A DNA stretch of 64,000 bases from Arenibacter sp040216555 (GCA_040216555.1 JAVJOW010000036.1:112877-176876), one strand, 5' to 3'. Positions 18,601-26,627 are shown, numbered from the stretch's first letter. Made by a program: numbers and translations. Notes: a model not told the origin generated them from the letters alone.

Positions 18601-20203
18601 GGATGCCAGTACCGGAAGGGATTTTACTTTTAGGGTTCAGGGAGGTACATCACCTTTTCAATATACGTTGGACGGTGGAACTCCTGTAATCTTCAGCAGT
18701 ACCCAAACCACAATAAGCTCACTTTCCAATGACAGTCATGTTATAGAGGTAACCGATGCCAATCAATGTGTCGTAGAAACCTTCACTATGGAAAGTTATG
18801 AGGCCATGGATTATACCGGTGCCAAATCTTACACCATTCCAGCTTGTGAGTTTGATTACGCATTTAGCCTGAATACCAATTTGGTTACTGGAGGAAAACC
18901 TTTTGTGGACGGAAGTAACAACCCATATTACTTTTATGATTGGAGAGGTCCCAACAATTTTGTAGCCCAGGACATTACAAGTTTTGATGCGGTTCCAGGC
19001 TCATATTGGCTGACCATAACCGATAGTAATAACTGTTCTTCAGAAGAAATTGAGTTTACCTTTAATACTACCTATACGCCAATTGTTGTAAACAGGACAA
19101 TAACTCCGGTAAGCTGTGGTGTTACCAACGACGGAGCCATTTCCATTACCGTAAGCGGAGGATTAAGACCGTATAGTATTACATGGGAAAAAGAAACGGC
19201 CGGTACAGCGAATAATCCTGATCCGGTGTTTACGCCTTTCGGTCAAAACATAACGCAATTGAGCGGATTGGAAGAAGGAAGGTTAAGACTTACCATTACT
19301 AGTAATATTAATGGTTGTACCAATGCCGATCCAGCCTATTATTATAGGGAAATTATTACCATTAATAAAGCGGAATCGCTTCAGCTAATAGACGGACCTT
19401 TTTTGGATCAGTCACTTTGTTTGGGCAATCCCGGAAGTATTTCGGTATCAGTTTTCAATAGTCAACCAGGCAACCTAAGCTTTTACTATGAAGGTGCCCT
19501 AGTGCCATCCGTAAAAACAGCTGCCAATACTTATTCTGTTCAAATTGGAAACCCGTTGGACAACGCCACCCTTAATATAGTAAATGACCAGGGATGCGGA
19601 ATTACGATGCCAATAAGTTCTGGGGTAACCGATCCTTCGTTTACCTATAGCTCGGACGAATATGAAATTACGGGCCTTTTAATGGCCAAGGAAGATATTC
19701 GTTTCAGCATAACCAGTGATCCAGGATATGGCAATGCTTCCTGGGATTTTGGAGATGGAAGTCCCATAATTAACATAGATCCAGAGGTAGACGGTGTTAT
19801 GACCACACATATATATAGTTATCCTGGCATTTTTACTACCACCCTAACTTTATATAATGAGGAAGGTTGTAGTAAAACTATTCAACAGGACGTGCAGGTG
19901 GGTAACGGCTATGACGTAATGTTCCCGAATGTATTCTCTGCCAATGCGGATGGAATAAACGATTACTTCCAAGGCGAGTTTACCGGTATAGCCTCGTTTA
20001 CCTTTCAAATTTATGATATGTGGGGCTCCTTGGTGTATAGCGTGGCCTATGACTATGATACAATGCCCGCAAATTGGGGTTGGAACGGAAACTACAGTTC
20101 GGGAAAACCATACAAAAACACTTCCTTCAGATATCTGTTTGTAGGTACAACGAAAGACAACAACCAAATAACCAAAACTGGCGAAGCCTCAATTTTAAGA
20201 TAG
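12680..20203 (+). CDS. giant T9SS type B adhesin with Ig-like, SprB-like and PKD domains
   Basis: A 2507-residue secreted protein. The ATG at 12680 begins a clean signal peptide (MIKSTKKLLLLILLFSFNAW, then YSTAQ), so I prefer it to the in-frame ATG at 12638. After an N-terminal region come about 14 Ig-like repeats (residues ~170-1510), then SprB-like repeats (motifs such as VSCNGGNDGSI and ATCYGQNDGSISL, residues ~1515-2310), a PKD domain (ASWDFGDGSP ... YSYPGIFTTTLTLYNEEG, ~2350-2410) and a type B C-terminal sorting domain (FPNVFSANADGINDYF ... IYDMWGSLVY, ~2412-2507). The last domain directs export by the type IX system. An unrelated module of about 105 residues interrupts the first SprB-like repeat. 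The 2-bp gap to a PorP/SprF gene shows they work as a pair at the cell surface, in adhesion or gliding. Confidence 0.93.
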   Translation: MIKSTKKLLLLILLFSFNAWYSTAQVTTSMPNTNFNSCGSNLPQTELNLGNLVLSETLATDFGAGTFTFYIEAPTNFEITATAFTETGTDITSASVAQDSGNTSRLVVTMTTNGQGSLDVFTIENVRIRLIPGSTTTNSTIKYLLGGNPNKINGLANYQTLANVTFTALIGGTGVNQQVCAINDVQNISITGSNITQTRTFEWEKDVNGTWTAIANSNTEILVVDKPSFPNGVSRYRRATTFTLNGETCTQISTVATITVNEIYAGTITDGTGQNVCATQIPEQLSTSGDVAVTPSGTTTYQWYKNDSGPWDIIPGATDNFYQPSALTKTTSFKRRVTNVLNGFSCFKETPAVSIIVNSAVLGGTASNQNICSLNELQLLTINNGENNGTYQWQKYDGSNWTNISGATQSNYNANANLNPGVEQFRRVTTVSGASCQGVSTVATITYTDFTVGSITGAETVCYNQAPTAITSDTNATGSGTISYKWERFNGSSWTTISGASNADYQPTALTQTTTFRRQDNILLNGYTCSDYTNEIEITVLGQISGGTASADQTICAGEIPNSISISNATAAGPNITYQWQSATTGSFTNISGETNAVYNFSVAPAATTKYRRQTIISNNAKVCFQNSTVSTIFVNSLNLGTIGNNQNVCAGQAPSTIINIANTTAAGNLTYSWEASTDNGTSWSPLASATGSTYTPGVLATSTKYRRLDTTTLNGKVCTGYTNEVTITVAGAISGGEGSADQAICEGDTPSTITVSNGTPAGTGINFQWYSSTDNVNYTAMNGETGESLSFSTGLATSTYFRRNVTNTNNGNTCEASSLPTLVTLITLNEGSISQTQTVCGSSNVAPITSSADASSNGAISYTWQRSPDGSTWTDIANTNQATYTPVNNGDLQTYYRRKASSTLQSITCEAITTAVIVYVNKFDNAAGHNITFSSGATGTTEVCNGGDPQAFSTNFQLIASGTVSYQWQISSDNVTFSDIAGATAATYDPPSVTQTNYYRRITTSTLNGLSCTVTSNVLEIINGGNATGGDIGTTNPNGSNGTNEEVICKGDDPSLIQELTPSTGQTLSYQWYANGAMISGATGISYDPSNITFTTTYIRTTTSTDISGVECVVDSNPVTVLVPQADNIGNNITICYNTMAPTLGNPSAIEGLPYLAFKWYESNDGATFTEIIGATNATYTPAAAFTADKYYRRDYQATVDFVVCAPYAPSNVIRIFVNDVDGGTISGEQKICFGDDPAILGNTVDGTAEGVLKYQWYSSVDNSNWGMINGAVNSTYDPQAGNFPTTYFKRTASSTLNNVVCTEDSNTIVVQVTEQLLPGTLVNDQTICEGFVPGALTVTGGSTYVDQTYDWYSSPNGTTWTDIAVHSASYTPPVPTTTMYYKRTITRTSLVDQTCVVETNPIKVTLNHIYAGKITDNQSVCEGSQPLAIVEQESATGAGVLTYQWWSSPDNQTYAAVAGATQPNYTPPSTLTTSTYFKRVVTSTVNGVACADETSPKIVTVIPYAIIDNDAIIDNDITNVSCNGGNDGSIVIPNGRITGGNTAQKQINTISLFGTPTFGNTYSIIIDSKVYDHQVTLNGINQPQDNNEVAAALAQKINAAIGANLSPAMATSNFNEITLTAKVAGIGFTAYVSTGTDPNVSASNVITQPNSVANTYVWSKIGDNSFTASTLSISNLSAGAYQLTVYNEFCGTTSTPFIVSEPEVLTLNIGDTCNTAITAYSTGGIAPFTFTLTRPNGTTLVQTSNNPNITYTNLTGGAIYNVSVQDASCGIQESQPVSLPMGLQFDQASVVVENATCYGQNDGSISLNIGATTVTGGKAPYNFSWTGPNNANFTTENISNLAPGVYVLSVTDQLGCSATYTANVASKAQLEISSVQVINQQLQCAGDANAEISIQISSDPSSQLQINWYKNGTSYSTNNTSLTNLGGGSYEVVIIDTNSDANTPCTVRQTFVITAPTVFSATEVTSGNTTCVDASTGRDFTFRVQGGTSPFQYTLDGGTPVIFSSTQTTISSLSNDSHVIEVTDANQCVVETFTMESYEAMDYTGAKSYTIPACEFDYAFSLNTNLVTGGKPFVDGSNNPYYFYDWRGPNNFVAQDITSFDAVPGSYWLTITDSNNCSSEEIEFTFNTTYTPIVVNRTITPVSCGVTNDGAISITVSGGLRPYSITWEKETAGTANNPDPVFTPFGQNITQLSGLEEGRLRLTITSNINGCTNADPAYYYREIITINKAESLQLIDGPFLDQSLCLGNPGSISVSVFNSQPGNLSFYYEGALVPSVKTAANTYSVQIGNPLDNATLNIVNDQGCGITMPISSGVTDPSFTYSSDEYEITGLLMAKEDIRFSITSDPGYGNASWDFGDGSPIINIDPEVDGVMTTHIYSYPGIFTTTLTLYNEEGCSKTIQQDVQVGNGYDVMFPNVFSANADGINDYFQGEFTGIASFTFQIYDMWGSLVYSVAYDYDTMPANWGWNGNYSSGKPYKNTSFRYLFVGTTKDNNQITKTGEASILR
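13190..17205 (+). repeat. about 14 tandem Ig-like repeats inside the adhesin
   Basis: Each unit is roughly 90-105 residues: an opening such as ITDNQSVCEG or ISGEQKICFG, a central YQWYSS or YQWQ strand, I-G-A-T, a Tyr-rich YYRR or YFKR strand, a second Cys and a closing strand before the next unit. Every unit keeps two cysteines, likely a disulfide. The DNA units are diverged, so this is an old expansion and not a recent slippage array. Confidence 0.85.
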
Positions 20204-20205
20204 AG

Positions 20206-21204
20206 ATGAAGAAACTTAATCTAATAACCCTACTAATTGTTCTTATTACGTTGGGGGCCAACGCTCAGGAAAAATTTGTGAACAACCTAAGCAAGGTGCC
20301 GGCTTCCTTAAATCCCAGTTTTCATGCTTTTAAAGATAAGACCAGGATAGGGGTCTTGGCCGAATTTGCCAGTCAAAGCCAAGGAAACCAATCCCAGCAT
20401 AAATATGCCTTTGGCTCAACGGCCTTTGAAGAATACAATTTTCAACTGGGCGTAGATCTGTTCAACAATAACCTGAACAATTCAGGCTTTAATTATACTT
20501 CTGCGGCATTGAGCTATATGTACAAATTGGTTTTAAAGAACGATTGGATTCTATATCCTGGAATTACTGCAGCGTATAGCAATTACAGGTACGATTTTAA
20601 CAATCTTACCTTTCAAGATCAGATAAACATCTTTACGGGCCAAATTAGTGCCAATACCATAGATCCCATTACAGCCTCTGAAAATGTAGGCTATTTGGAT
20701 ATGGGGGCCTCGGTACTAATACATAACGATGTAAATACACTTTTTGGGCTATCCCTTAAACATTTGAATCAACCACGAATATCTTCCAGGCAAAGTGAAA
20801 ATAATGTGAATTTAAACATGCTCATTTCAGGGCAGTTTGGATATGAAATGGATATCAATAAATATGGGCAGGCCAAATTGCCGGAGCATTCCTACTTGTA
20901 TTTATTTAATGCCGTATCTATTCAAGGACCAAATACCAGATTGGATTTTTATCAGGATGTTACCCTTGGCAACTTTAGTATAGGCATAAATGAACATCTC
21001 AGCTATTTGGAAAATGCCTCTTTTTCCGAAATAGGTTTTGCCACCAGCCTTGCCCTGGAAACATTTGAATTTGGATTGAACTATAGATTACCCTTTGGAG
21101 GGGAAGCCAAGCAATATATTCCCAATTCCCTGGAATTGTTTTTAGTTTTTGATATTTCAAGGTTTAAAGAGCGAAGAAGATCGGACTACAGTAAGTTTTA
21201 TTAA
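20206..21204 (+). CDS. PorP/SprF-family type IX secretion outer-membrane protein
   Basis: A 332-residue protein beginning with a signal peptide (MKKLNLITLLIVLITLGANA) and continuing as an outer-membrane barrel. The opening QEKFVNNLSKVPASLNPSF and the closing YIPNSLELFLVFDISRFKE are typical of the PorP/SprF family, whose members are encoded beside large T9SS adhesins and help secrete or anchor them. The start at 20206 lies 2 bp after the adhesin stop and is preferred to a longer frame entering from inside the adhesin gene. A strong hairpin terminator follows. The last 27 residues are echoed by a remnant at 22570-22653. Confidence 0.9.
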   Translation: MKKLNLITLLIVLITLGANAQEKFVNNLSKVPASLNPSFHAFKDKTRIGVLAEFASQSQGNQSQHKYAFGSTAFEEYNFQLGVDLFNNNLNNSGFNYTSAALSYMYKLVLKNDWILYPGITAAYSNYRYDFNNLTFQDQINIFTGQISANTIDPITASENVGYLDMGASVLIHNDVNTLFGLSLKHLNQPRISSRQSENNVNLNMLISGQFGYEMDINKYGQAKLPEHSYLYLFNAVSIQGPNTRLDFYQDVTLGNFSIGINEHLSYLENASFSEIGFATSLALETFEFGLNYRLPFGGEAKQYIPNSLELFLVFDISRFKERRRSDYSKFY

Positions 21205-21562
21205 CTGTTGCCTAATAATATTGCAAAACCCTCAATAAAAGTTGGGGGTTTTATTTTTGTTAGCAAAATGCATAAATGGATTGTAAATTAACACTTCCTA
21301 AACTTGAGGATAGTTGGTTAATAAATGTAGTCCTTATGGAATATTGCGGGTTTTCAACTTAAAAACTTTGTAGAATACTCGATGAATACCATAAAGTATT
21401 AACTTCAACAAAAAATAAGAATTGGTAATAGTTAATGAACAAACTACTTCCTAATCACGGAGCAAGGTTTATTTTATTAACTTGATCTATTCCATAATTA
21501 AAAAGCAAGGCCTATTCAACCTGCTTTACATACAAGTATGTATCATTAACCAAGATTCCGAT
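21205..21562 (+). other. gap between PorP/SprF and GH43-like gene; contains a 7-2-7 palindrome
   Basis: Apart from the terminator at its left end, this 358-bp stretch shows no gene. At 21527-21542 it has the perfect inverted repeat TACATAC-AA-GTATGTA, 20 bp before the GH43-like start. The 7-2-7 layout resembles operators of dimeric helix-turn-helix regulators. Its location near the start suggests repression; this is inference. Confidence 0.4.
21225..21258 (+). terminator. rho-independent terminator of the adhesin/PorP operon
   Basis: An 11-bp stem (21225-21235 with 21242-21252, one G-T pair) and a 6-base loop, followed by ATTTTTG. It starts 20 bp after the PorP/SprF stop. Confidence 0.85.
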
Positions 21563-22549
21563 ATGAAATTCAAATTCCTTGTATCAATGTTTGTTTTAAT
21601 TGTACAAACACAATTTTATGGCCAAAAGGACCTCTTGGTGCCAATTCAGGCCAATGAATATGTACTTATCTATAAACCGGACGGGGACTATTTTTTTGGG
21701 CCCGATACCCCCAACTTAAAGGAAGGGAAATGGTATGATGATTGGGTACCCAACGACCATACTTTTGTAAAGGCCGATGACGGCAATTGGCATGTTTTTG
21801 GAATTACACATCCGATAGTAAAAACCAAACCGTTGAACAAAGGTATTCACGAAGGGGAATATGCGTCCTTTCATGCGGTGTCATCTAGCACTAATTTTGA
21901 AGGATCGATCAAGGAGCATCACTACAATGATTTGCCCAAAATACTAACACCAAAAGATCGACCTGGTGAAATACCCCAAAACCATGCACCTTATATTATT
22001 AGAAAGGATGGACTTTATCAAATGGTCTACGGCCACAGTCCAATTCGATTGGCCGTGTCATCCAACTTGTACGATTGGGAAACCAAAGGGGAACTATTTG
22101 CAGATCCGGATGGAGCCCGCGATCCTAATTTATTATTATTTAACGGAACATACTATTTAACTTATTGTTCCATTAAAAGTGTGCGAATGGTCACTTCAAA
22201 AGATTTGATACATTGGAGTACACCTATGACTATTCTTAAAACCAATAAGTTCGACCCCGAATCACCCACATTAATTTTTCACAACAACACTTTTTACTTG
22301 TTTGTATGTGCATGGGAAGATGATTGGGATGGCAGGGATATTCAGGGGGCCTATACCCATAAGGCATATGTATATAACTCAGATGACCTGACCGATTTTG
22401 GCACTGATAATGAAAAGGAAATTACTATTCTAAATTCGCATGCCCCTGAAATCTTTCAGGGAGAGGATGGACAGTGGTATATTTCCAGTGTAGAGTGGCC
22501 TAAGAGAGGGGTAAGTATTGATAAACTTGAATGGATGAAACAACAGTAA
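21563..22549 (+). CDS. secreted GH43-like five-bladed beta-propeller glycosidase
   Basis: A 328-residue protein with a signal peptide (MKFKFLVSMFVLIVQTQFYG). The ATG at 21563 is chosen because it begins the signal sequence; an upstream in-frame TTG adds 27 unrelated residues. Propeller motifs of clan GH-F/J type are visible: PNDHTFVKADDGNWHVFGI with a candidate base Asp, DGARDPNLLLFNGTYYLTY with the RDP Asp, and FDPESPTLIFHNNTFYLF with a candidate acid Glu. The SSNLYDWE and SKDLIHWS repeats mark blades. It therefore likely hydrolyses a glycoside outside the cytoplasm; the substrate is unknown. A PorP/SprF remnant lies immediately downstream. Confidence 0.75.
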   Translation: MKFKFLVSMFVLIVQTQFYGQKDLLVPIQANEYVLIYKPDGDYFFGPDTPNLKEGKWYDDWVPNDHTFVKADDGNWHVFGITHPIVKTKPLNKGIHEGEYASFHAVSSSTNFEGSIKEHHYNDLPKILTPKDRPGEIPQNHAPYIIRKDGLYQMVYGHSPIRLAVSSNLYDWETKGELFADPDGARDPNLLLFNGTYYLTYCSIKSVRMVTSKDLIHWSTPMTILKTNKFDPESPTLIFHNNTFYLFVCAWEDDWDGRDIQGAYTHKAYVYNSDDLTDFGTDNEKEITILNSHAPEIFQGEDGQWYISSVEWPKRGVSIDKLEWMKQQ

Positions 22550-22569
22550 ATTCCATCAATAAATGTATA

Positions 22570-22653
22570 AGAGTGCCTACTGAATTGTTTTTGGTCTTTG
22601 ATATCTCTCGATTTAAGGAACTTAGAAGATTGGACTACAGCAGATTTTATTAA
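22570..22653 (+). pseudogene. remnant of a PorP/SprF C-terminus
   Basis: The plus-strand frame here reads VPTELFLVFDISRFKELRR then LDYSRFY and a stop. The true PorP/SprF at 20206 ends LELFLVFDISRFKERRR then SDYSKFY and a stop. Match is 19 of about 24 residues, and the DNA is clearly similar (GACTACAG then TTTTATTAACT in both). There is no start and no upstream barrel, so only the tail survives, directly after the GH43-like gene. Confidence 0.85.
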
Positions 22654-22699
22654 CTAAGGTTTACTTCAACATAGGTCAAATGAAGATGAAATAGAATAA

Positions 22700-23665
22700 T
22701 TAAAGACGGAATAATTTCTTAGCATTTTCATATAAAATTTTCCGTTCGGTCTGCTGAGATACTAGTTTACGGATTTCTGCAATATCTAGGGTGCCGGAAC
22801 AACTTTCTATATCAGAACCTGTTGGGTCTGCACAATCGCTTCCATACAATAATTTGTCTTGGTGTCTTTCCAAAAAAGCTATCGCATGGTCTTCATCTCT
22901 TTTAAGCGCATTAAGACCTGAGCCCGCAGATAGATCGCCATACATGTTCGGGTAATCGCTAAGATACCGGTCTGTAATCCCCCCAGGGGTAACCGTTTTT
23001 TTAGGATAAAGGATCGATTGATCCATATGATTTTTGTCAATATTGGCCCACCAAGTTTGCGCATGGCCTATGAAATTTACTTTCGGATATTTCTCCAGCA
23101 TTTTATAAAAGCGTTCGAAGCCATAATTATACATTTCATGCTGCCAATGCATGAGTACCGGTACATTATAGTTTTCAGCCAATTGGTAAATTTTTTGCAT
23201 CTCCGTTGAATCACATGTGACGCCAAATTTCAATTCCCCAATAACCACCGCACCCAATTTTAAATATTTTTCAATCTCATAAAGACCATCTTTCATATCC
23301 GGAACTGCGCATGCCCCAAAGCGGAATGCCTTCTTGTGTTGGCTTGCAAATAAGTAACATTCTGCATTTCCCCCAGCTTCAGCCTGCAATCCGTTGGCTA
23401 TGCCCTGGTGAGTCGATGGCGAATTAACAGGACGACCCGATGGCAAAAGAATAGTAGTAGTAATGCCCATTGCCCTTTGATGTGCCAGTAGTTGTTCATC
23501 TGTACGTTGCAGATAATGAGTGTGCTGATGAATGTCAATTATTGGTTCTTTTTTGATGCTTGAAAAATCATTAAAAGCGTTTAATTTTAAGGAGGTGCCA
23601 AGTGCAAACAAACTAGTACCTGCTATAAATTCTCGACGCGAATAACCTTTTTTTGATTTTGACAT
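22700..23665 (-). CDS. Tat-exported amidohydrolase (Amidohydro_2 / TIM-barrel)
   Basis: A 321-residue protein with a twin-arginine signal (GYSRREFIAGTSLFALG). The mature part is a metal-dependent TIM-barrel hydrolase: the first strand has IIDIHQHTH (H-x-H type metal site), later strands end in VLMHWQHE, NFIGHAQTWW and LLYGSDCADP, the last giving the conserved Asp. Family members hydrolyse or decarboxylate small cyclic or aromatic compounds. It is the third gene of a minus-strand run with a HiPIP (61-bp gap) and a propeller lipoprotein, all exported. The Tat signal suggests that it folds with its metal before export. The substrate is unknown. Confidence 0.82.
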   Translation of the reverse strand: MSKSKKGYSRREFIAGTSLFALGTSLKLNAFNDFSSIKKEPIIDIHQHTHYLQRTDEQLLAHQRAMGITTTILLPSGRPVNSPSTHQGIANGLQAEAGGNAECYLFASQHKKAFRFGACAVPDMKDGLYEIEKYLKLGAVVIGELKFGVTCDSTEMQKIYQLAENYNVPVLMHWQHEMYNYGFERFYKMLEKYPKVNFIGHAQTWWANIDKNHMDQSILYPKKTVTPGGITDRYLSDYPNMYGDLSAGSGLNALKRDEDHAIAFLERHQDKLLYGSDCADPTGSDIESCSGTLDIAEIRKLVSQQTERKILYENAKKLFRL

Positions 23666-23726
23666 AAGAACAAATTTAAAGGGGAGTGGTTAAAACCATT
23701 TTCTATTTTTTTCTAAATTTTTTCAA

Positions 23727-24098
23727 TTATGTAATTATGGCAGCCCATTGAACACAGTGGCCCTCGAAATAAACAGGTCCTGTAAATAGGATGCATCCCC
23801 CACATTTTTTATTTGGTTTTGCAGGAATATAGAGCGCGCAATTACCACATGAATTATTAGGAACGACAGATTGTTTTACATACCCCAAGCTTTGGCGCTT
23901 TTTAATTTCCCCTTCACTTACATCTGTTAGGTCATTACAAGGGTCATTTAAATTGCTTTGTATCTTGGTCTCACTTTCATCGCCGGATGATTCATTTTTA
24001 CCGCGACAGTTAAAAAGTAGCATACCCCCTAAAAATAAACAACCACTACTAAAACATTTATTAATAAAATTCCTTCTGGAATTGTTCTTTATGCCCAT
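23727..24098 (-). CDS. high-potential iron-sulfur protein (HiPIP), Tat-exported
   Basis: A 123-residue protein. The start at 24098 (MGIKNNSRRNFINK) puts the twin-arginine motif near the N-terminus; an in-frame ATG at 24158 overlaps the upstream gene and is less likely. A hydrophobic stretch ends in LLFNCRG, so it may also be lipid-anchored at Cys31. The cluster ligands fit the HiPIP pattern C-x2-C-x14-C-x12-C: Cys84, Cys87, Cys102 and Cys115, with CVQW matching the usual C-x-x-W end. HiPIPs carry one electron at high potential in the periplasm. Location between a propeller oxidoreductase-like lipoprotein and an amidohydrolase suggests that it takes electrons from one of them. Confidence 0.87.
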   Translation of the reverse strand: MGIKNNSRRNFINKCFSSGCLFLGGMLLFNCRGKNESSGDESETKIQSNLNDPCNDLTDVSEGEIKKRQSLGYVKQSVVPNNSCGNCALYIPAKPNKKCGGCILFTGPVYFEGHCVQWAAIIT

Positions 24099-24147
24099 TT
24101 TTAAAACTGTTTTTTTATAGATATATTTAGATGTTATTAGCAACTGT

Positions 24148-26265
24148 TCATTTAGCATACAATGCTATTAAATCCTGGATTGCTTTAAGGGCATTGCCCT
24201 CTGCTTCCGATGAAATAGATTTTAATTTTTCTTTTAATGAATTTTCCAAGCCAGCAGATTTTTCAATTCCTTCCACCAATCCCTTAATACTTGCCGACTG
24301 CAAGCCTGCTGTATTTGAAAGTGAGGATTGGGCCAGCAAGCTTAATAAACCTGAGACCTGGTTTTTATCATTACGCGCACCAATTACATTGGAACCAGTC
24401 TCAATAAAATTCAGTTTCCACGATGAGGCGTCCTTAAAAAAAGAATTCCTCTCCAAGGTTTTTAAAAGGTCTAAACCCGAACCAGCTTCCGAGCTCAACA
24501 CTGCAGTCCTGAACCATGAACTCTGACCATGTAGCTCCAAGGCCTTTGCCAGTGCAGTGACTACCGTATTATCATTAAATTGACCTAAACTCAAAGTAGC
24601 TTGGAAAGCGACCCTGATTGAAGGGTCATTGGTCATTTCCGCCAACTGGGATAAACAATCGGGAAAGCGTTCGGAAAGTATCGCAGCATTTTCTCTCACT
24701 CCTGCTGAAGGGTCTTTCATTGCAGTCATCACAGTAACAGCATCCAGAGCATCCATCCCTTCTAAAACATATAAGGCATGTAATCTGAATCTTGGATTTT
24801 CGCTTTGGGCAAACAAGGCTCTTACTTCGGGTATTACACTTTTATCCTGTCGCTCTAAAAGAAGCCTTTGAGCTGTAAGATTCCACCAACGATTTTCATG
24901 CTGTAACGCTTTAACCAGCTCGGAAGAAGATGCTTTAGTGAGATTGGGGTTCACTGGTTTGTAAGGACCAACATCCTTAGGTACAATTCTGTAAATACGC
25001 CCATATTCATTCCCGGCATCGAAGTCCATGGTCTCTTGTAAGTCTTCAGGAATAGACATTGGAGTCTCAATATGCTGCCGGTACATGTCCATAATATAAA
25101 GATAACCATCAGGGCCTACTGAAAAATTTGCAGGACGAAACCATGAATCCGTAGTGGCCATAAATTCTTTATCTTTTTCCTTTTCTCCACGCTTTGCTAC
25201 CATATAAGGTAAACTATCAACAACAGAAAGAATATCCCTGTGCACCAAGCTGCCTGCAACATCGCCAGTGAATATATTACTATAATATTCTTTTGGAAAC
25301 TTGTCGCCATCGTAGTACGTACCCCCTGAAGCCCCTGTAAAATGACCCCTTGCATATTCTACCCTGTCAAGGCTATTTTCCTGGTAATTCTTATTACGAC
25401 GGTCGGTACGTTCCTGTCTCCAGTACGGCGTTTCACTTAACTGGTGCATAAGCGGATCATGGTCCGAAATATTTTGAATCGTGCTTTTAGCTGAAGCTGG
25501 CAAATAAGGGTTTCTTTCTAGGTATCGCAACGGAACTACCACCTCGCGGATGTGTAAGGAATTCGCTGTAAAAAACCGATGGCCCCAATCGTCAATGGCA
25601 AGGCCAAACTGACCTGGGCCTGTACTGCGTTCAAATTCATTGCGGTCTAGCCGAAAGCGAAAATCGGCACCCTGCACATTTAGCCGGGGTGCATCGGGTC
25701 GGCGGCTAAAACTTATTTCACCTGCCTGCCCACCATTGTTAGCATAGATCCAGTTATCAATACCAAAACGAAGATTGGTGATTTGCACTTCTTCATTCTT
25801 ATTGAAAAATCCGCTAAAAAGAATCTCTTTAAAATCTGAACGTCCATCTCCATCAGTATCCTTATAATATGTGATATTGGGAGCTGCACATACCAAGAGG
25901 CCATCCTTCCAAGGCAATACACTGGTTGCCTCCCTAAGGCTGTCTATAAAAACTGTAGACGTGTCGGCCCTTCCATCGCCATTAGTGTCCTTTAACAGGA
26001 CGATTTTTCCTTTTCCTTTTACAGAATCGTCCTTGTAGGCATCCAGCATGCCGACAACGTAAGCATTTCCATCTCCATCATACTGCATGGACACAGGGTC
26101 TACGACCAATGGTTCCGATGCGAATATTTCCACCTTAAAATTTTCTGCCAACTGAAAAGTTTTCATGGCCTCTTCCGGACTAAGCGGTCCTTCATATAGA
26201 GGCTTTCCCTCACAAGAAACCAAGATGATTAATAGTAATATCAGGAATTGTACATTAATAGCCAA
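24148..26265 (-). CDS. beta-propeller/HEAT lipoprotein of the PVC-type heme-binding family, lacking CxxCH
   Basis: A 705-residue lipoprotein (LIILVSCEGK, lipid Cys18). Residues 30-430 form a sorbosone-dehydrogenase-like propeller with DTNGDGRADTSTVF and DTDGDGRSDFKEILF calcium-type repeats, FGLAIDDWGHRFFT and YIMDMYRQHIETP. Residues 450-690 are HEAT-like helical repeats (RWWNLTAQRLLLERQDKSV, LHALYVLEG). This matches the N-terminal and middle parts of large PVC-type heme-binding proteins, but the usual C-terminal cytochrome CxxCH domain is missing: the protein ends after the HEAT repeats and has only three cysteines in all. The next gene is a HiPIP. It probably oxidises a sugar or related compound; the reaction is not proven. 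Confidence 0.8.
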   Translation of the reverse strand: MAINVQFLILLLIILVSCEGKPLYEGPLSPEEAMKTFQLAENFKVEIFASEPLVVDPVSMQYDGDGNAYVVGMLDAYKDDSVKGKGKIVLLKDTNGDGRADTSTVFIDSLREATSVLPWKDGLLVCAAPNITYYKDTDGDGRSDFKEILFSGFFNKNEEVQITNLRFGIDNWIYANNGGQAGEISFSRRPDAPRLNVQGADFRFRLDRNEFERSTGPGQFGLAIDDWGHRFFTANSLHIREVVVPLRYLERNPYLPASAKSTIQNISDHDPLMHQLSETPYWRQERTDRRNKNYQENSLDRVEYARGHFTGASGGTYYDGDKFPKEYYSNIFTGDVAGSLVHRDILSVVDSLPYMVAKRGEKEKDKEFMATTDSWFRPANFSVGPDGYLYIMDMYRQHIETPMSIPEDLQETMDFDAGNEYGRIYRIVPKDVGPYKPVNPNLTKASSSELVKALQHENRWWNLTAQRLLLERQDKSVIPEVRALFAQSENPRFRLHALYVLEGMDALDAVTVMTAMKDPSAGVRENAAILSERFPDCLSQLAEMTNDPSIRVAFQATLSLGQFNDNTVVTALAKALELHGQSSWFRTAVLSSEAGSGLDLLKTLERNSFFKDASSWKLNFIETGSNVIGARNDKNQVSGLLSLLAQSSLSNTAGLQSASIKGLVEGIEKSAGLENSLKEKLKSISSEAEGNALKAIQDLIALYAK

Positions 26266-26627
26266 GTATTCGATTCTCCTGATACACTTATTTTTGTTCT
26301 GCCTTATTTTCTTGTGAGAGAAATTTATGGTTGTTACTTTTTTCAGAATTAATTATTTGAATGGTTAATATTATCCCTATAGCATAAAATTAGGTGATCA
26401 GTACCCTAAACTACTAAAAAAAGTGCATTCGGAATTATTGTTGTCCTAGGAAAATCTAAAGTAGTGAAAAAGACCATGTTATTGCCTTATTCTTTAGTTT
26501 TGGGCCTCCCTTAATACAAAAGACTCCCTAATGGTCCAAAAAACTTAATGGGTATTTATTTAAACATGTGTAAACTTACTAAAGCTTAAAAGGATTATTT
26601 TTATAATCCGGACCAAAAATTATTATT
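26266..26627. other. divergent promoter region; palindrome GGATTAT-TTTT-ATAATCC
   Basis: A 362-bp gap between the divergent propeller gene and sulfatase gene with no open frame of note. At 26592-26609 it has a perfect 7-bp inverted repeat with a TTTT centre, 18 bp before the sulfatase start. It could be an operator or a leader hairpin; no U-tract follows, so it is not a terminator. Confidence 0.45.
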
